The position numbers and the translations under genes are program-made. 61,952 nt of DNA, from positions 1 to 61,952 of the forward strand of contig CAZFDT010000026.1 in the NCBI GenBank assembly GCA_964518335.1, read 5' to 3'. The first letter of the stretch is position 1; each line of letters opens with the position of its first letter. Under the pieces are notes generated by a model, which saw nothing but the letters and a program-made list of their open reading frames with translations, searched no databases and had not been told where the DNA came from. The stretch comes from CAZFDT01 sp964518335 (GTDB taxonomy: Bacteria; Planctomycetota; Phycisphaerae; Phycisphaerales; Phycisphaeraceae). Below are positions 26,506 through 35,240 of this stretch, one piece after another.

Positions 26506-26868
26506 ATGGGCGATTCACATGCCACGCTTGAAGGCGCCGTGCCCCCCCTCACCACGCCCCAGGAGCGCTGCGCGGCCTTTGACGAGGCGTTCGACTACCG
26601 CGGCGACGTCACGATCCAAACAACCGATCACCGCACGATCGAAGGTTATGTCTTCGATCGGCGCAGCGACGTGGACCGGCCGTACGTCCGCCTGCTGCCG
26701 AAGGACTCCCAGCAGAAGATGATCGTGCACTATGACGAGATTGCGCGGCTGGCATTTTCCGGGCGAGACACCGCGGCGGGCAAGAGTTGGGAGACGTGGC
26801 TCAGAAAGTACGTGGAGACCAAGCTGCGCGGCGAGGTCGCCGAGCTGAAACCGGAAGCCCTCGACTGA
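26506..26868 (+). CDS. Small protein of unknown function, coupled to trpE
   Basis: I do not recognise a family. The 120-residue product begins MGDSHATLEG and has a beta-rich core (YRGDVTIQTTDHRTIEGYVFDR, then YVRLLPKDSQQKMIVHYDEI) that could be a small Sm-like or SH3-like barrel, then a helical tail. The stop and the trpE start share bases (TGATG), so the two are translationally coupled. The in-frame ATG at 26467 is less likely. Confidence 0.65.
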   Translation: MGDSHATLEGAVPPLTTPQERCAAFDEAFDYRGDVTIQTTDHRTIEGYVFDRRSDVDRPYVRLLPKDSQQKMIVHYDEIARLAFSGRDTAAGKSWETWLRKYVETKLRGEVAELKPEALD

Positions 26869-28451
26869 TGGCCGCTGTCCTCCCCGATCCCCAGACATTC
26901 CACCGGCTCGCCGCGGCCCAGCCGACGGCGCTGCTGCCGATGTGTCGTCGTCTCTTCAGCGACGCCCTCACACCCGTGCTGGCCTATCGCCGCATGGTGC
27001 GGCCCGACCGGCGTATGGATCCGAGCTTCCTCTTCGAGTCGGTCGTCGGCGGCGACCGCGTGGGCCGCTATAGCTTTCTCGGCACCCAGCCTGTCGCCGA
27101 GATGATCGCGCACGACCGACAGGTGACATATCGCGACCATGGCAGCGGCGACACGAGGACGTATCACGCCGACGATCCGCTGGACGAGATGTCGCGCTTC
27201 ACGCGCGGGACGACCCTGGGCAAGGTCCCGGGCCTGCCCGCTTTCACCGGTGGATGGGTAGGCTACGCCGGGTACGACACCGTGCGCTACCTCGAAGGCG
27301 AGAAGTTGCCTTCGCCTCCGCCGGACGACCGTCATCTACCCGACCTGCATATGCAGCTTTACCACGATGTGATCGCCTTCGATCACGTGCGCAAGATCGT
27401 ACTCATCATCACGCACGTGCGGCCGAACGATCACGCATCGCTCGACGCGGCGTATCAGGCAGGAATAGCAGGGCTGGACGAAATCGTGCGGCGGCTGGTC
27501 GATCCGGTGGCCGACGGCCATCCGCACCGGGTGGAGTTGTCGCCGGGCCACGTCGATCTCGACTCGCCGCCGCCGACACTGCCGATGAGCACGATGGGCG
27601 AGGGCGGCTATCAGCGGGCGGTGCTCGCCTGCAAGGAGTTCATCGCGGCGGGCGATGCGTTTCAGATTGTGCCCAGCCAGCGGTTTGAGCTGCGTACGAG
27701 CGTCGATCCGTTCGACGTGTACCGATCCTTGCGCGTGGTCAATCCGTCGCCGTACATGTTCTATCTGCAGGTGGAGGGTGCGATCCTGATCGGATCGAGC
27801 CCGGAGATTCTCTGTCGCGTGCAGGACGGCGTCGTAACGAGCCGGCCGCTGGCGGGCACGCGCCGCCGCGGCGCCAGCGAGGCCGAGGACGCCGAGTTGG
27901 AGCGCGATCTGCTGGCCGACCCGAAGGAGGTCGCCGAGCACGTGATGCTCGTCGATCTTCATCGCAACGATGTCGGACGTGTGGCGGTGCCAGGCACGAT
28001 CGAGTTGCCCGAGGTGCTTGTGGTCGAGCGGTATAGCCACGTGATGCACATCTCGTCGGAGGTTCGTGGCCGCCTGCGCGAGGGGATGGATGCATGGGAT
28101 GCGCTGCGTGTGAGCCTGCCGGTGGGCACGGTGAGCGGCGCGCCGAAGGTACGGGCGATGCAGATCATTGATGCGTTGGAGCCAATCAAGCGCGGGCCTT
28201 ACGCGGGCGCGGTGGGCTATGTTGATCTGGCGGGGAACATGGACATGGCGATCGCGTTGCGCACGATGGTGGTGATGCCCGACACCGCCGCCACTTCATC
28301 AGCGGCCGCACCTCGATGGCGTGTGCACTTGCAGGCCGGCGGCGGCATCGTCGCCGACAGCGACCCGGATACCGAGCATCAGGAGACGCTCAACAAGGCC
28401 GCGGCGCTGGCCAAGGCCGTCGCCGTTGCCGAGCAGGCCTTCGCCCGTTAG
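26868..28451 (+). CDS. trpE: Anthranilate synthase component I
   Basis: TrpE makes anthranilate from chorismate, the first step of tryptophan synthesis, with ammonia from TrpG. The N-terminal domain contains the GRYSFLGTQP segment. The catalytic domain has FQIVPSQRF, SPEILCRVQDG, PLAGTRRRG, the LVDLHRNDVGRV motif and LPVGTVSGAPKVRAM near the C-terminus. Length is 527. The product ends with a normal QAGGGIVADSDP segment. No trpG, trpD or trpC is in the window. The TGATG junction with the upstream gene fixes the start at 26868. Confidence 0.95.
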   Translation: MAAVLPDPQTFHRLAAAQPTALLPMCRRLFSDALTPVLAYRRMVRPDRRMDPSFLFESVVGGDRVGRYSFLGTQPVAEMIAHDRQVTYRDHGSGDTRTYHADDPLDEMSRFTRGTTLGKVPGLPAFTGGWVGYAGYDTVRYLEGEKLPSPPPDDRHLPDLHMQLYHDVIAFDHVRKIVLIITHVRPNDHASLDAAYQAGIAGLDEIVRRLVDPVADGHPHRVELSPGHVDLDSPPPTLPMSTMGEGGYQRAVLACKEFIAAGDAFQIVPSQRFELRTSVDPFDVYRSLRVVNPSPYMFYLQVEGAILIGSSPEILCRVQDGVVTSRPLAGTRRRGASEAEDAELERDLLADPKEVAEHVMLVDLHRNDVGRVAVPGTIELPEVLVVERYSHVMHISSEVRGRLREGMDAWDALRVSLPVGTVSGAPKVRAMQIIDALEPIKRGPYAGAVGYVDLAGNMDMAIALRTMVVMPDTAATSSAAAPRWRVHLQAGGGIVADSDPDTEHQETLNKAAALAKAVAVAEQAFAR

Positions 28452-28495
28452 CGGCGGTTCGAGGAATCGCCCCCGCTGTGCCGATATAACCCACG

Positions 28496-28759
28496 ATGTC
28501 CCCCGAGGTCAAGACCATCCTCAGGCTGTCTGTCCCTGTCATCGTGCAGGTCGGCCACCGGTCGCTACCCATGGGTGATGTGCTGAGCCTGGGCCCCGGC
28601 GCCATCCTCGAACTCAACAAGGCGTCCGACCGTGAGCTGGACCTGCTGGTCAACAACAAGCCCATCGGCACCGGCGTCGCAGTCAAGGTCGGCGAAAACT
28701 TCGGAATCAAAATCACATCGATCGGCAGCCCGGCCCAGCGCATCGCTGCGATGGGTTAA
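28496..28759 (+). CDS. fliN: FliN-like flagellar motor switch (SpoA) protein
   Basis: An 87-residue protein that is almost entirely one SpoA domain: VKTILRLSVPVIVQVGHRSLPMGDVLSLGPGAILEL, then ELDLLVNNKPIGTGVAVKVGENFGIKIT. FliN forms the lower ring of the flagellar switch with FliM, and this pattern fits FliN well. It has no N-terminal extension and no flagellar neighbours; it lies 44 bases after trpE and convergent with the deoxyhypusine-synthase-like gene. A type III secretion homologue (SctQ C-terminus) is a less likely alternative. Confidence 0.88.
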   Translation: MSPEVKTILRLSVPVIVQVGHRSLPMGDVLSLGPGAILELNKASDRELDLLVNNKPIGTGVAVKVGENFGIKITSIGSPAQRIAAMG

Positions 28760-28767
28760 TCCTCGTC

Positions 28768-29814
28768 TCAATCCCCCAGCACGTACGCGAAGATCAGCGG
28801 GGCGACGATCGTCGCGTCGCTGGCGATCATGAACTTGGGCGTATCCACGTCGAGCTTGCCCCAAGTAATCTTTTCGTTGGGCACGGCGCCGCTGTAGCCC
28901 CCGAAGCTGGTCTCGGCGTCGCTGATCTGGCAGAAGTAGCCCCAGAACGGCGTGTCCTCCCATTCGAGGTCCTGAATCATCATGGGCACAGCGCAGATGG
29001 GGAAGTCGCCCGCGATGCCGCCGCCGATCTGGAAGAAGCCGACCGAAGGCCCCTTGCTGGTTCCGAGGTTGCAGTGATCCCGGTACCAGTGGGCGAGCAT
29101 CGCCATCGCTTCGGTGCCGAAGCGGACGACGCGATGGTCGTCGAGCTTGCGCTTGATCGCCCATCCGGCGAACATGTTGCCCAGAGTCGAGTCCTCCCAG
29201 CCGGGGGTGACGATGGGGATGTTCATCTCTTTGGCCGCGAGCATCCACGAGTCTTCCGGCGGCGCCTGGTAATGCTGAGCGAGGTCCGATTGGCCGAGCA
29301 CATCCCAGTAGTACTGAAACGGAAACTGGCGCGTGCCGTCCCTGAGGGCCTTGTCCCACAGGTCGTAAAGTCGGCTCTCGACGTGGCGCATGATCGTCTC
29401 GGGGATGCACGTGTCGGTGACGCGGTTCATGCCGCGGTCGTACAGCGCCTTTTCGTCCTCGGCTGACAACGCACGCCAGTTGGGGCAGTGCTCGTACTCG
29501 TTGGCCGACAGCAGCGTGAAGATGTCCTCTTCGAGGTTGGCCCCGGTGCAGGAGATCGCATGCACCTTGCCCGCGCGGATCATGCGGCTGAGGATGCGGC
29601 CCAGGCGCGCGGTGCTCATCGCCCCGGCAAGCGTGACGAGCATCTTGCCCCCCGTGTCGATGTGCGCCTCGTAAGCTTTGGCCGCCGCCACCGTCTCCCT
29701 CGCGTTGAAGTGCAGGAAGTGGTGCTCCATGAAGCGGCGCACAACACCCGTGCCCTGTTCGGCGGTGTTGGGAGTCGCCATCGTCTCGGTCATCACGCCA
29801 GCGTGTGCGGTCAT
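28768..29814 (-). CDS. Deoxyhypusine synthase-like protein
   Basis: The 348-residue product matches the deoxyhypusine synthase family: SCTGANLEEDIF near the NAD site, PGWEDSTLGNMF, GFFQIGGGIAGDFPI, and ITWGKLDVDTPKFMIASDAT, in which the lysine of WGK corresponds to the enzyme-linked lysine of the eukaryotic enzyme. In eukaryotes and archaea the enzyme transfers aminobutyl from spermidine to eIF5A. Bacteria lack a true eIF5A, and bacterial members are thought to act as homospermidine synthases or on unknown targets. GGAGG lies eight bases before the ATG at 29814. Confidence 0.88.
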   Translation of the reverse strand: MTAHAGVMTETMATPNTAEQGTGVVRRFMEHHFLHFNARETVAAAKAYEAHIDTGGKMLVTLAGAMSTARLGRILSRMIRAGKVHAISCTGANLEEDIFTLLSANEYEHCPNWRALSAEDEKALYDRGMNRVTDTCIPETIMRHVESRLYDLWDKALRDGTRQFPFQYYWDVLGQSDLAQHYQAPPEDSWMLAAKEMNIPIVTPGWEDSTLGNMFAGWAIKRKLDDHRVVRFGTEAMAMLAHWYRDHCNLGTSKGPSVGFFQIGGGIAGDFPICAVPMMIQDLEWEDTPFWGYFCQISDAETSFGGYSGAVPNEKITWGKLDVDTPKFMIASDATIVAPLIFAYVLGD

Positions 29815-29981
29815 CGCATCGCCTCCATGAGTGCGGTGGTGTTGATAATACTGACAAGCAGGCCTACTACCATCATATGCCATCAAACAACATGGTGCAG
29901 GCTGGCACGGCGATTTTCACGACGCTTGCTTTCGCGCCATCAGAGCCTACTGTAACCCTCCCGCCTTGAGAGTGTTCGGCA

Positions 29982-31415
29982 ATGCCATCCAGCTACGGCC
30001 CACCACAAACCCCAGCGCCCGCAGTCGCTCTGCCCACCGGCTGGCGTGTTCCGGCCGCGCTGCTGCTGTTGGCCGCGCCCATCATCGCCTCGATGATCTC
30101 GCGCACGCTTATGAGCTTCGCCGACTTCTACATGGTCTCGTACCTGGGCGTGCAGGCGCAGGCCGCCATCATGCCTGCAGGGCTGTTGCTGTTCTGCGTG
30201 CTGGGCTTTGGCATGGGCGTGCTCAGTGCGGTCAACACCTACGTGTCCCAGTGCCTGGGCCGTGACGATCGCTACGGCTGCGCCGCTTACGCATGGCAGG
30301 GTCTGTATCTGTCGTTTTTCCTGGCCCTGGTCGCCCTGCCGCTCATCCCCGGCATTGAAGCCTTTTTCATGTGGGTCGGCCACGAACCCGAAGTCGCGGC
30401 CATGGAAACGGTGTACGTGCAGATTGGCATCGTCGGCCTGTTCCCCGCGCTGGCCGCCATGGCGCTGGGCAACTTCGCCCAGGGCATTCACCGCCCCGCG
30501 ATCGGCCTCTGGGCCATGCTCGCCGCCAATGCCTTCAATATCGTCGCCAACTTCGCGCTCATCTTCGGCATGTGGGGCTTCCCGAGGCTGGGCATCGCCG
30601 GCGCTGCCTGGGCCACGCAACTTTCGGGACTGCTCCAGGCTGGCATTCTCTTCCTGTGGATGGTTCGGCCCAGCCTCGCCGCCGCATTCCACACCCGACG
30701 CGCCTGGCGACTCGACTGGGGCCGCTTGCGCGCCATGGTCTGGGTCGGCACGCCCGCCGGTGTACAGTTCGTCGTCGATATCGTGTCGTTCACGATCTTC
30801 ACGCTGTTCCTCATCGGCCGCTTCGGGACCGTTCAACTCGCCGCCAACAACATTGCCTTCAAGCTGCTGGAGCTTTCGTTCATGCCCGTGGTCGGCCTGG
30901 GCACGGCGCTCACCGTCGCCGTGGGCAAGGCCATCGGTCTGGGCCGACCCGGGCACGCGCGCCTGCTCACCCGCTGGTGCATGGCATTCGGCGTCGCGTG
31001 GATGGGCGTCATCGGTCTGGTGTATGTGTTCCTCGGTCGGGACCTGGCCGGCCTCATGATCCACGACGAGGACACCCGCGCCGCTGTCACCGACTGGGCC
31101 GCCACCCTGTTGCTGTTCTGCGCCGTCTTCCAGGTGTTCGACGCGCTGAACATCACGCACGTCAGCGCCTTGCGCGGAGCCGGCGACAACCATTGGCCGG
31201 CACTGGCGTCGGCCGCGCTTGCTGCAGTGGTCCTCCTGACCGGCGGGTTCGCCATGGCGCAATTCGCCCCGCACTGGGGCGCGTCCGGACCGTGGCTGGC
31301 GGCCACCATCTATATCTGCCTGTATGGCGCGGTCATGTTCGCCCGCTGGACATGGGGGCCATGGGAATCTATCGACGTGTTCAGGTCTGCCGAGACCCAC
31401 GCCGCGGCGCCGTAG
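29982..31415 (+). CDS. MATE-family efflux transporter
   Basis: Twelve membrane helices in two similar halves. Family segments include LAAPIIASMISRTLMSFADFYMV, AINTYVSQCLG-like (SAVNTYVSQCLGRDD), IHRPAIGLWAMLAANAFNIVAN and a second-half LAANNIAFKLLELSFMPVVGLG with VSALRGAGD. MATE proteins export drugs or metabolites in exchange for sodium or protons. Length (477) is normal. It is divergent from the deoxyhypusine-synthase-like gene and converges with the sulfatase gene 14 bases away. Confidence 0.92.
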   Translation: MPSSYGPPQTPAPAVALPTGWRVPAALLLLAAPIIASMISRTLMSFADFYMVSYLGVQAQAAIMPAGLLLFCVLGFGMGVLSAVNTYVSQCLGRDDRYGCAAYAWQGLYLSFFLALVALPLIPGIEAFFMWVGHEPEVAAMETVYVQIGIVGLFPALAAMALGNFAQGIHRPAIGLWAMLAANAFNIVANFALIFGMWGFPRLGIAGAAWATQLSGLLQAGILFLWMVRPSLAAAFHTRRAWRLDWGRLRAMVWVGTPAGVQFVVDIVSFTIFTLFLIGRFGTVQLAANNIAFKLLELSFMPVVGLGTALTVAVGKAIGLGRPGHARLLTRWCMAFGVAWMGVIGLVYVFLGRDLAGLMIHDEDTRAAVTDWAATLLLFCAVFQVFDALNITHVSALRGAGDNHWPALASAALAAVVLLTGGFAMAQFAPHWGASGPWLAATIYICLYGAVMFARWTWGPWESIDVFRSAETHAAAP

Positions 31416-31429
31416 CACGCCGCGCTCGA

Positions 31430-32791
31430 TCACGCCACCGTGGGCAGCGCGAAGCTGTCGCCGGTATCGGCGATCCATTGCCCCAGGCGTGCGTGCAGAC
31501 GGCTCCGCTGGGCGCCGAAGGCGACGTTGTGCGCCAGGTTGGCCTGCTCGTAGGGGTCCTCGTTGAGGTGGAACATCAGCCAGGGCTGGTGCTCGAGACA
31601 CACGTATTTCCAGCCGTCGCGCGTGACGAGGCCGCGCCAGGGTCGGTCCGTGCTGTGGCCATGGCGCGTCGGGACGCACAGTTGCAGGTATGCCGAGTCG
31701 GGTTCCGCTGCAGTGGGTTTGCGGCTGGCCAGGCGCGCGTGCGACCAGTCATGCCCCGCCATCCAATTGGGGGCGTCGATCCCGCACAGGCCCAGCGACG
31801 TCGGCGCCACGTCCACGTGATTGACCGGCGCATTGACGCGACCGCCGCGCCCGTCGTAGCGCGATGCCAATCCCCCCACGATGAAAGGCACGCGAATCGA
31901 CTCCTCGTACGGGTTTGTCTTGCGGAGCATCCCGTGCGAGCCGTGCATGTCGCCATGATCCGAGAAGAAAACCACGTGCGTGTTCTCGATCAGCCGCGTC
32001 TCGTGCAGCAGGGCGATGAGCCTGCCAAGGTTCCAGTCCAGGTTCTCGATCATGGCGTAATATCCGGCCAACTCGCGCCTGGCCTGCCCGACCACGCGTG
32101 GGATGTCCGGGACATTGGGCCGCAGCCGTAGCGTCGCCGGATTGTGCCTGGCCATCCACCGCTCCGGCGCCACGTACGGGTCGTGCGGCGGCTGAACCGA
32201 CAGCACACAGAAAAACGGCTGCCCGTCCTCCGCCCGCTGTCGCACATAGCCCAACGTCAGATCGGTCAGCGAGTCGGTCTCGTAATCCGGCAGACGATAG
32301 CGCGCGATCTCCTGCCCTGATTCGTCGTGGCCGTGAACGTGGCAATCCCACTGACTGTTGTTGTTCTCGTAACCCAGCCACGCTGTGAACTCGCCCCGAC
32401 GATGGCGAGGCACGGTGTGGAAAGCCGCTCGCCCCGTCCGTTCCTTGAAACCGTCCACGTGCCACTTGCCGAAATACGCCGTGCGGTATCCCGCACCGTT
32501 GAATGCCGTGGCCACCGTCGGCATCCCGTCCGGCAGCGCATCCTCGTGCCCCGGCACGGCACGGTGGGGATACTGACTCGTCAGCAGCGACCCCCGATAG
32601 GGACAGCACAGCGGGCAGCCCCCCACCGCTCCGTCGAACGTCAGTCCCTCCCCCGCCAGCCGATCGATGTTGGGCGTGTGAACATTGGGATCGCCAGAGC
32701 ACCCCATCGCCTGGGCGCGGTGCTGATCGCCGAACACCCAGATGACATTCGCCCGGCGACCCTGCATCGGTGACTTGGACGCTGCGGCCAT
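31430..32791 (-). CDS. Sulfatase (formylglycine-dependent)
   Basis: An arylsulfatase-type alkaline phosphatase superfamily enzyme. The formylglycine motif C-x-P-x-R is CCPYR with C62 as the modified residue, followed by GSLLTSQYPHR. Metal-site segments include VFGDQHR near the N-terminus, YFGKWH, and FSDHGDMHGSHGML. Plausible substrates are sulfated polysaccharides, as in other planctomycetes. No signal peptide is visible, so it may be cytoplasmic. The ATG at 32791 is preferred over the GTG at 32827. It needs a formylglycine-generating or anSME partner elsewhere in the genome. Confidence 0.9.
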   Translation of the reverse strand: MAAASKSPMQGRRANVIWVFGDQHRAQAMGCSGDPNVHTPNIDRLAGEGLTFDGAVGGCPLCCPYRGSLLTSQYPHRAVPGHEDALPDGMPTVATAFNGAGYRTAYFGKWHVDGFKERTGRAAFHTVPRHRRGEFTAWLGYENNNSQWDCHVHGHDESGQEIARYRLPDYETDSLTDLTLGYVRQRAEDGQPFFCVLSVQPPHDPYVAPERWMARHNPATLRLRPNVPDIPRVVGQARRELAGYYAMIENLDWNLGRLIALLHETRLIENTHVVFFSDHGDMHGSHGMLRKTNPYEESIRVPFIVGGLASRYDGRGGRVNAPVNHVDVAPTSLGLCGIDAPNWMAGHDWSHARLASRKPTAAEPDSAYLQLCVPTRHGHSTDRPWRGLVTRDGWKYVCLEHQPWLMFHLNEDPYEQANLAHNVAFGAQRSRLHARLGQWIADTGDSFALPTVA

Positions 32792-32855
32792 CGTCCTACT
32801 GTAACACCCCGCCACATCACTCACCACCCTCGATCACCCGCTATACTCCCTTCAG

Positions 32856-32929
32856 GGGCGATTAGCTCAGTTGGCTAGAGCGCCACCCTTACAAGGTGGA
32901 TGTCGCCGGTTCGAGTCCGGCATCGCCCA
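32856..32929 (+). tRNA. tRNA-Val (UAC)
   Basis: Seven-base acceptor stem GGGCGAT/ATCGCCC, D-arm with TTAGCTCAGTTGG, anticodon stem CCACC/GGTGG around loop CTTACAA (anticodon TAC, 32890-32892), and T-arm with GGTTCGAGTCC. No CCA is encoded. A TATACT box lies at 32842-32847. The 3' half is the attachment site of the downstream element, and the integrase stop codon lies in the antisense of the anticodon loop. Confidence 0.97.
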
Positions 32930-34142
32930 TTAGGTATGTGTTAGGTACAGTCGTCTGCATCCCAATGCAGTCGGCATCGAGGTTTCTGTCGTTGGTACAG
33001 TCACCTGCATCCGCTCCGCGCACCGCATTGCGCACCACCGGTGCGCTGGCTCGCTCGAAGTGCTCATCAGTCACGGTACGGTAATACTCGTCGGCGACGC
33101 CTTCGGTGTGCCCCAGCCACGCGGCGCAGACGTGCGACGGGTACTTGTCGGCGAGTTCCGTTGCTCGTGACGCCCGCATGTTCTGCCAGGGCTTGCCCCA
33201 CGCCTTCAATCCGGCACGCTCGATGTAGCGCACCAGCATGGTGCGCAGGTTCGCCGCCGGGTCACGGTACTTGCTGATGACGTATACGCTGCCCGGCTCG
33301 GCCTCATCGAACGCCCGTTGGAACAGGTCGGCCAACTCCGGGAACATCGGCACGTTGCGGACGCCGCCGCTTTCGTGATGCTCGGTCTTGCTCGCCCGCA
33401 CGATGAACCGGCGATGCTCGAAGTCCACGTCGGTCCACTTGAGCGCCAGCGACTCCGAAGGTGTACGCACGCCACCGAAGCGGGCCATGGCGATTAGCAG
33501 CTTCCACTCCACGTCGGGCACGCTGGCGATGACCTTCTGCACGTCGGCGGCAGGGACGAATACGCGGCGGGCCGGATTGCCCTTCACCGCCGCCTTGATG
33601 TGGCTGAACGGGTTGGCGTCGATCATGCCGCGACGCTTGGCCACGTCGAAGAAGTGCCGGGCGATCCGACACCACTTGGCGATGGTCGCCTTTGCCATCC
33701 CGCGACCGATCAGCGTTGCCCGGTAGGCGTCGGCGTCGTTGCTGGTGACGCTATCGACGGGCTTGTCCTCGCCGAGAAACCGCACCAGATGTCGGCGGGC
33801 CTGTTTCAGCACGATTATCGTCGTGGGCTTCACGTCCAGCCGCTGCGCGAGGTAGGCGTCCACGAATGACCCGATGCCCACGACGCCGGGGGCGGATTCG
33901 CATAGGCCGCACTTGGCGAGGCGGTCGCGTAGGGCACCGGTCACGGTGACGAGCCATGCCCGCGTCTGCGGATCGGTCGAGATGCCCTTGAGCATCGCGG
34001 CTTCCAGTTCGCTGATGTGTCCCCTGATCCGCTCGGCGCTTTGGCGTCCGACATCGCCCAGCCGCACGGGGCGACGCCGGCCGTTGCGAAGTCGAACGTA
34101 AACCGCCGCGTTGCCGCTCTTGTCGTAGGTCAGAGATGCCAT
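32889..34142 (-). CDS. int: Tyrosine integrase of the tRNA-Val element
   Basis: Residues 1-80 form an arm-binding region, 90-190 the core-binding domain, and 200-370 the catalytic domain. Catalytic residues visible are R226 (GGVR), R323 in QNMR (glutamine in place of the usual box-II histidine), H345 (LGH) and Y354. QNMRASRATEL is a form I associate with planctomycete integrases. The last residues, MGDAG then LEPATSTL, are read from the antisense strand of the tRNA, and the TAA stop comes from its anticodon loop. The frame matches that of the ORF across attR, so the excised circle would give a longer protein of about 473 residues. Confidence 0.95.
   Translation of the reverse strand: MASLTYDKSGNAAVYVRLRNGRRRPVRLGDVGRQSAERIRGHISELEAAMLKGISTDPQTRAWLVTVTGALRDRLAKCGLCESAPGVVGIGSFVDAYLAQRLDVKPTTIIVLKQARRHLVRFLGEDKPVDSVTSNDADAYRATLIGRGMAKATIAKWCRIARHFFDVAKRRGMIDANPFSHIKAAVKGNPARRVFVPAADVQKVIASVPDVEWKLLIAMARFGGVRTPSESLALKWTDVDFEHRRFIVRASKTEHHESGGVRNVPMFPELADLFQRAFDEAEPGSVYVISKYRDPAANLRTMLVRYIERAGLKAWGKPWQNMRASRATELADKYPSHVCAAWLGHTEGVADEYYRTVTDEHFERASAPVVRNAVRGADAGDCTNDRNLDADCIGMQTTVPNTYLMGDAGLEPATSTL
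32909..32929 (+). other. attL: left attachment site of the integrated element
   Basis: These 21 bases at the tRNA 3' end recur at 44293-44313 with two mismatches; the last 14 (TCCGGCATCGCCCA) are identical. The integrase gene lies immediately to the right, and its reading frame runs through the site. Confidence 0.88.
33018..33046. repeat. Left cluster of GCGCACC sites, candidate integrase arm sites
   Basis: GCGCACC occurs at 33018-33024 and 33030-33036 (12 bases apart) and inverted as GGTGCGC at 33040-33046. The 20-bp segment 33017-33036 recurs at 44229-44248 with one mismatch. The cluster is about 90 bases inside attL, within the integrase gene. Confidence 0.5.
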
Positions 34143-34202
34143 GTGTTTACCTGCTTTCGTGCTTGCCGGGGATCAGCCGCTATACTGAACAATTGTACCG
34201 TA

Positions 34203-34538
34203 TCACCGTCTCATGTCAATCGTCATTGTTCCACCGATGGCCTTGATGATCTTCTCGGCGGTGTCGATCTTTGGTGTTCGCGCACCACTGGCAATCAGAC
34301 CTACACTCCGCTCGGTCACGCCGGACAACTGCGCAATGCGATAGCGCGTGATGCCGCGTTTCTCGGCCAGCGCGATGGCCTTGCGGAGTTGATCGGCGAT
34401 AGGTGTGGGCTTTTTGGGCATTGAATTACCTATCTGATCTGGTGGCTGCACCGTCGCATCGAGCCAACGGCCCGGTACGAGTCCAATGTTGATGTGCGGC
34501 GTCGTTGGCTTGTTGGTCTTTACGGGCATGGCGATCAT
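34203..34538 (-). CDS. XRE-like helix-turn-helix regulator
   Basis: The C-terminal 72 residues are a small helix-turn-helix domain (PIADQLRKAIALAEKRGITRYRIAQLSGVTERSVGLIASGARTPKIDTAEKIIKAIG with the turn at RIAQLSGVTE). The frame opens at 34538 with an ATGA overlap with the 39-codon ORF upstream, giving a 111-residue protein. The in-frame ATG at 34421 would give the helix-turn-helix alone. It lies 60 bases before the integrase gene in the same direction and is a good candidate to control element maintenance. Confidence 0.75.
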   Translation of the reverse strand: MIAMPVKTNKPTTPHINIGLVPGRWLDATVQPPDQIGNSMPKKPTPIADQLRKAIALAEKRGITRYRIAQLSGVTERSVGLIASGARTPKIDTAEKIIKAIGGTMTIDMRR

Positions 34539-34654
34539 CCTATCGTCCAACCGTGATCGGCAAAGGCTTTTTCAACATCAGCAACGACGGCCCGCTTGCT
34601 AGCATCGGCGTAGTGCATAATGGTGGGTGTGGTCGGGTCGGTGGCTGTGGTCAT
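34535..34654 (-). CDS. Small ORF of 39 codons in the element operon
   Basis: The ATG at 34654 follows AAGGA by seven bases, and the stop overlaps the next start as ATGA. The product (MTTATDPTTP..., ending DHGWTIG) resembles nothing I know. The ribosome site and the coupling to the regulator gene are the support for it being real. Confidence 0.45.
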   Translation of the reverse strand: MTTATDPTTPTIMHYADASKRAVVADVEKAFADHGWTIG

Positions 34655-34706
34655 GTGTTTTTCCTTGTTCTGTGGCGATCCGATGATGAGCCGGTGGCCG
34701 GGTGTG

Positions 34707-35240
34707 TCAGTTGTCCTCGCCCAGCAGCCGCGACATACGGTCGTTTGCCGCCTTCAATCGCTGCACGGGATTGGTGAAGGTCACTCGCTTGTCGATCTCG
34801 CGTTTCACTGGCGCGTTCGCGCCCCAGATCGCCCGCTCGTCGGCCAGCAGGTCACGCATCAGTTGCAGGAACCGGGGATCGCCCGCCTGGCCCTTGACGG
34901 TCCGCTCAATGCGATCCACGGGTGGATTCCCGCCGGCACCGCCTACGATGGTCTTGGTTGACTCAGCGTCCCCACAGGATCGGTCCCACGCCTTGAGCGC
35001 CTTGCGATAGAGCGCCTGCAACTGCCCTGTCTGCCGGCCCTTGATCCGCCCGACGCTGGCGGCAAGCTCGACGGCCATGCGAATGTCGATGGCGTCGCAA
35101 ATCTGGATCACGCGCGTCTTACTGATGCCGTGCTGCTGCGCGATGACCACCAGGGGCAACGTGCCCTCACAGACGGCGGTGTAGATTGCGGCGTTGCGAT
35201 CACTTAGGCGACGCTTGCGGTTGTGTGGACGGGGGGTCAT
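34707..35240 (-). CDS. Helix-turn-helix protein resembling phage terminase small subunits
   Basis: Residues 12-50 carry a helix-turn-helix (IYTAVCEGTLPLVVIAQQHGISKTRVIQI). A helical middle follows and then GDPRFLQLMRDLLADERAIWGANAP. Helix-turn-helix followed by a GDPRFL...IWG-type segment is what I associate with small terminase-like or DNA-binding proteins of mobile elements, so this may recognise element DNA, but there is no large terminase in the window. It overlaps the preceding gene by four bases (ATGA). Confidence 0.6.
   Translation of the reverse strand: MTPRPHNRKRRLSDRNAAIYTAVCEGTLPLVVIAQQHGISKTRVIQICDAIDIRMAVELAASVGRIKGRQTGQLQALYRKALKAWDRSCGDAESTKTIVGGAGGNPPVDRIERTVKGQAGDPRFLQLMRDLLADERAIWGANAPVKREIDKRVTFTNPVQRLKAANDRMSRLLGEDN

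Noticed and set aside
26787..26867. Upstream extension of trpE inside the preceding gene
   Set aside because: The extension lies in another gene's coding region and does not resemble TrpE; the TGATG junction gives a natural start at 26868.
29940..31679. 579-codon ORF opposite the MATE transporter
   Set aside because: Shadow frame with repetitive charged composition and no motif; the MATE gene on the other strand is secure.
32889..32930. GDAGLEPATSTL as a conserved C-terminal motif of integrases
   Set aside because: This string is the antisense translation of the tRNA 3' half. It recurs in databases because many integrases read into tRNA genes, not because it is a protein domain.
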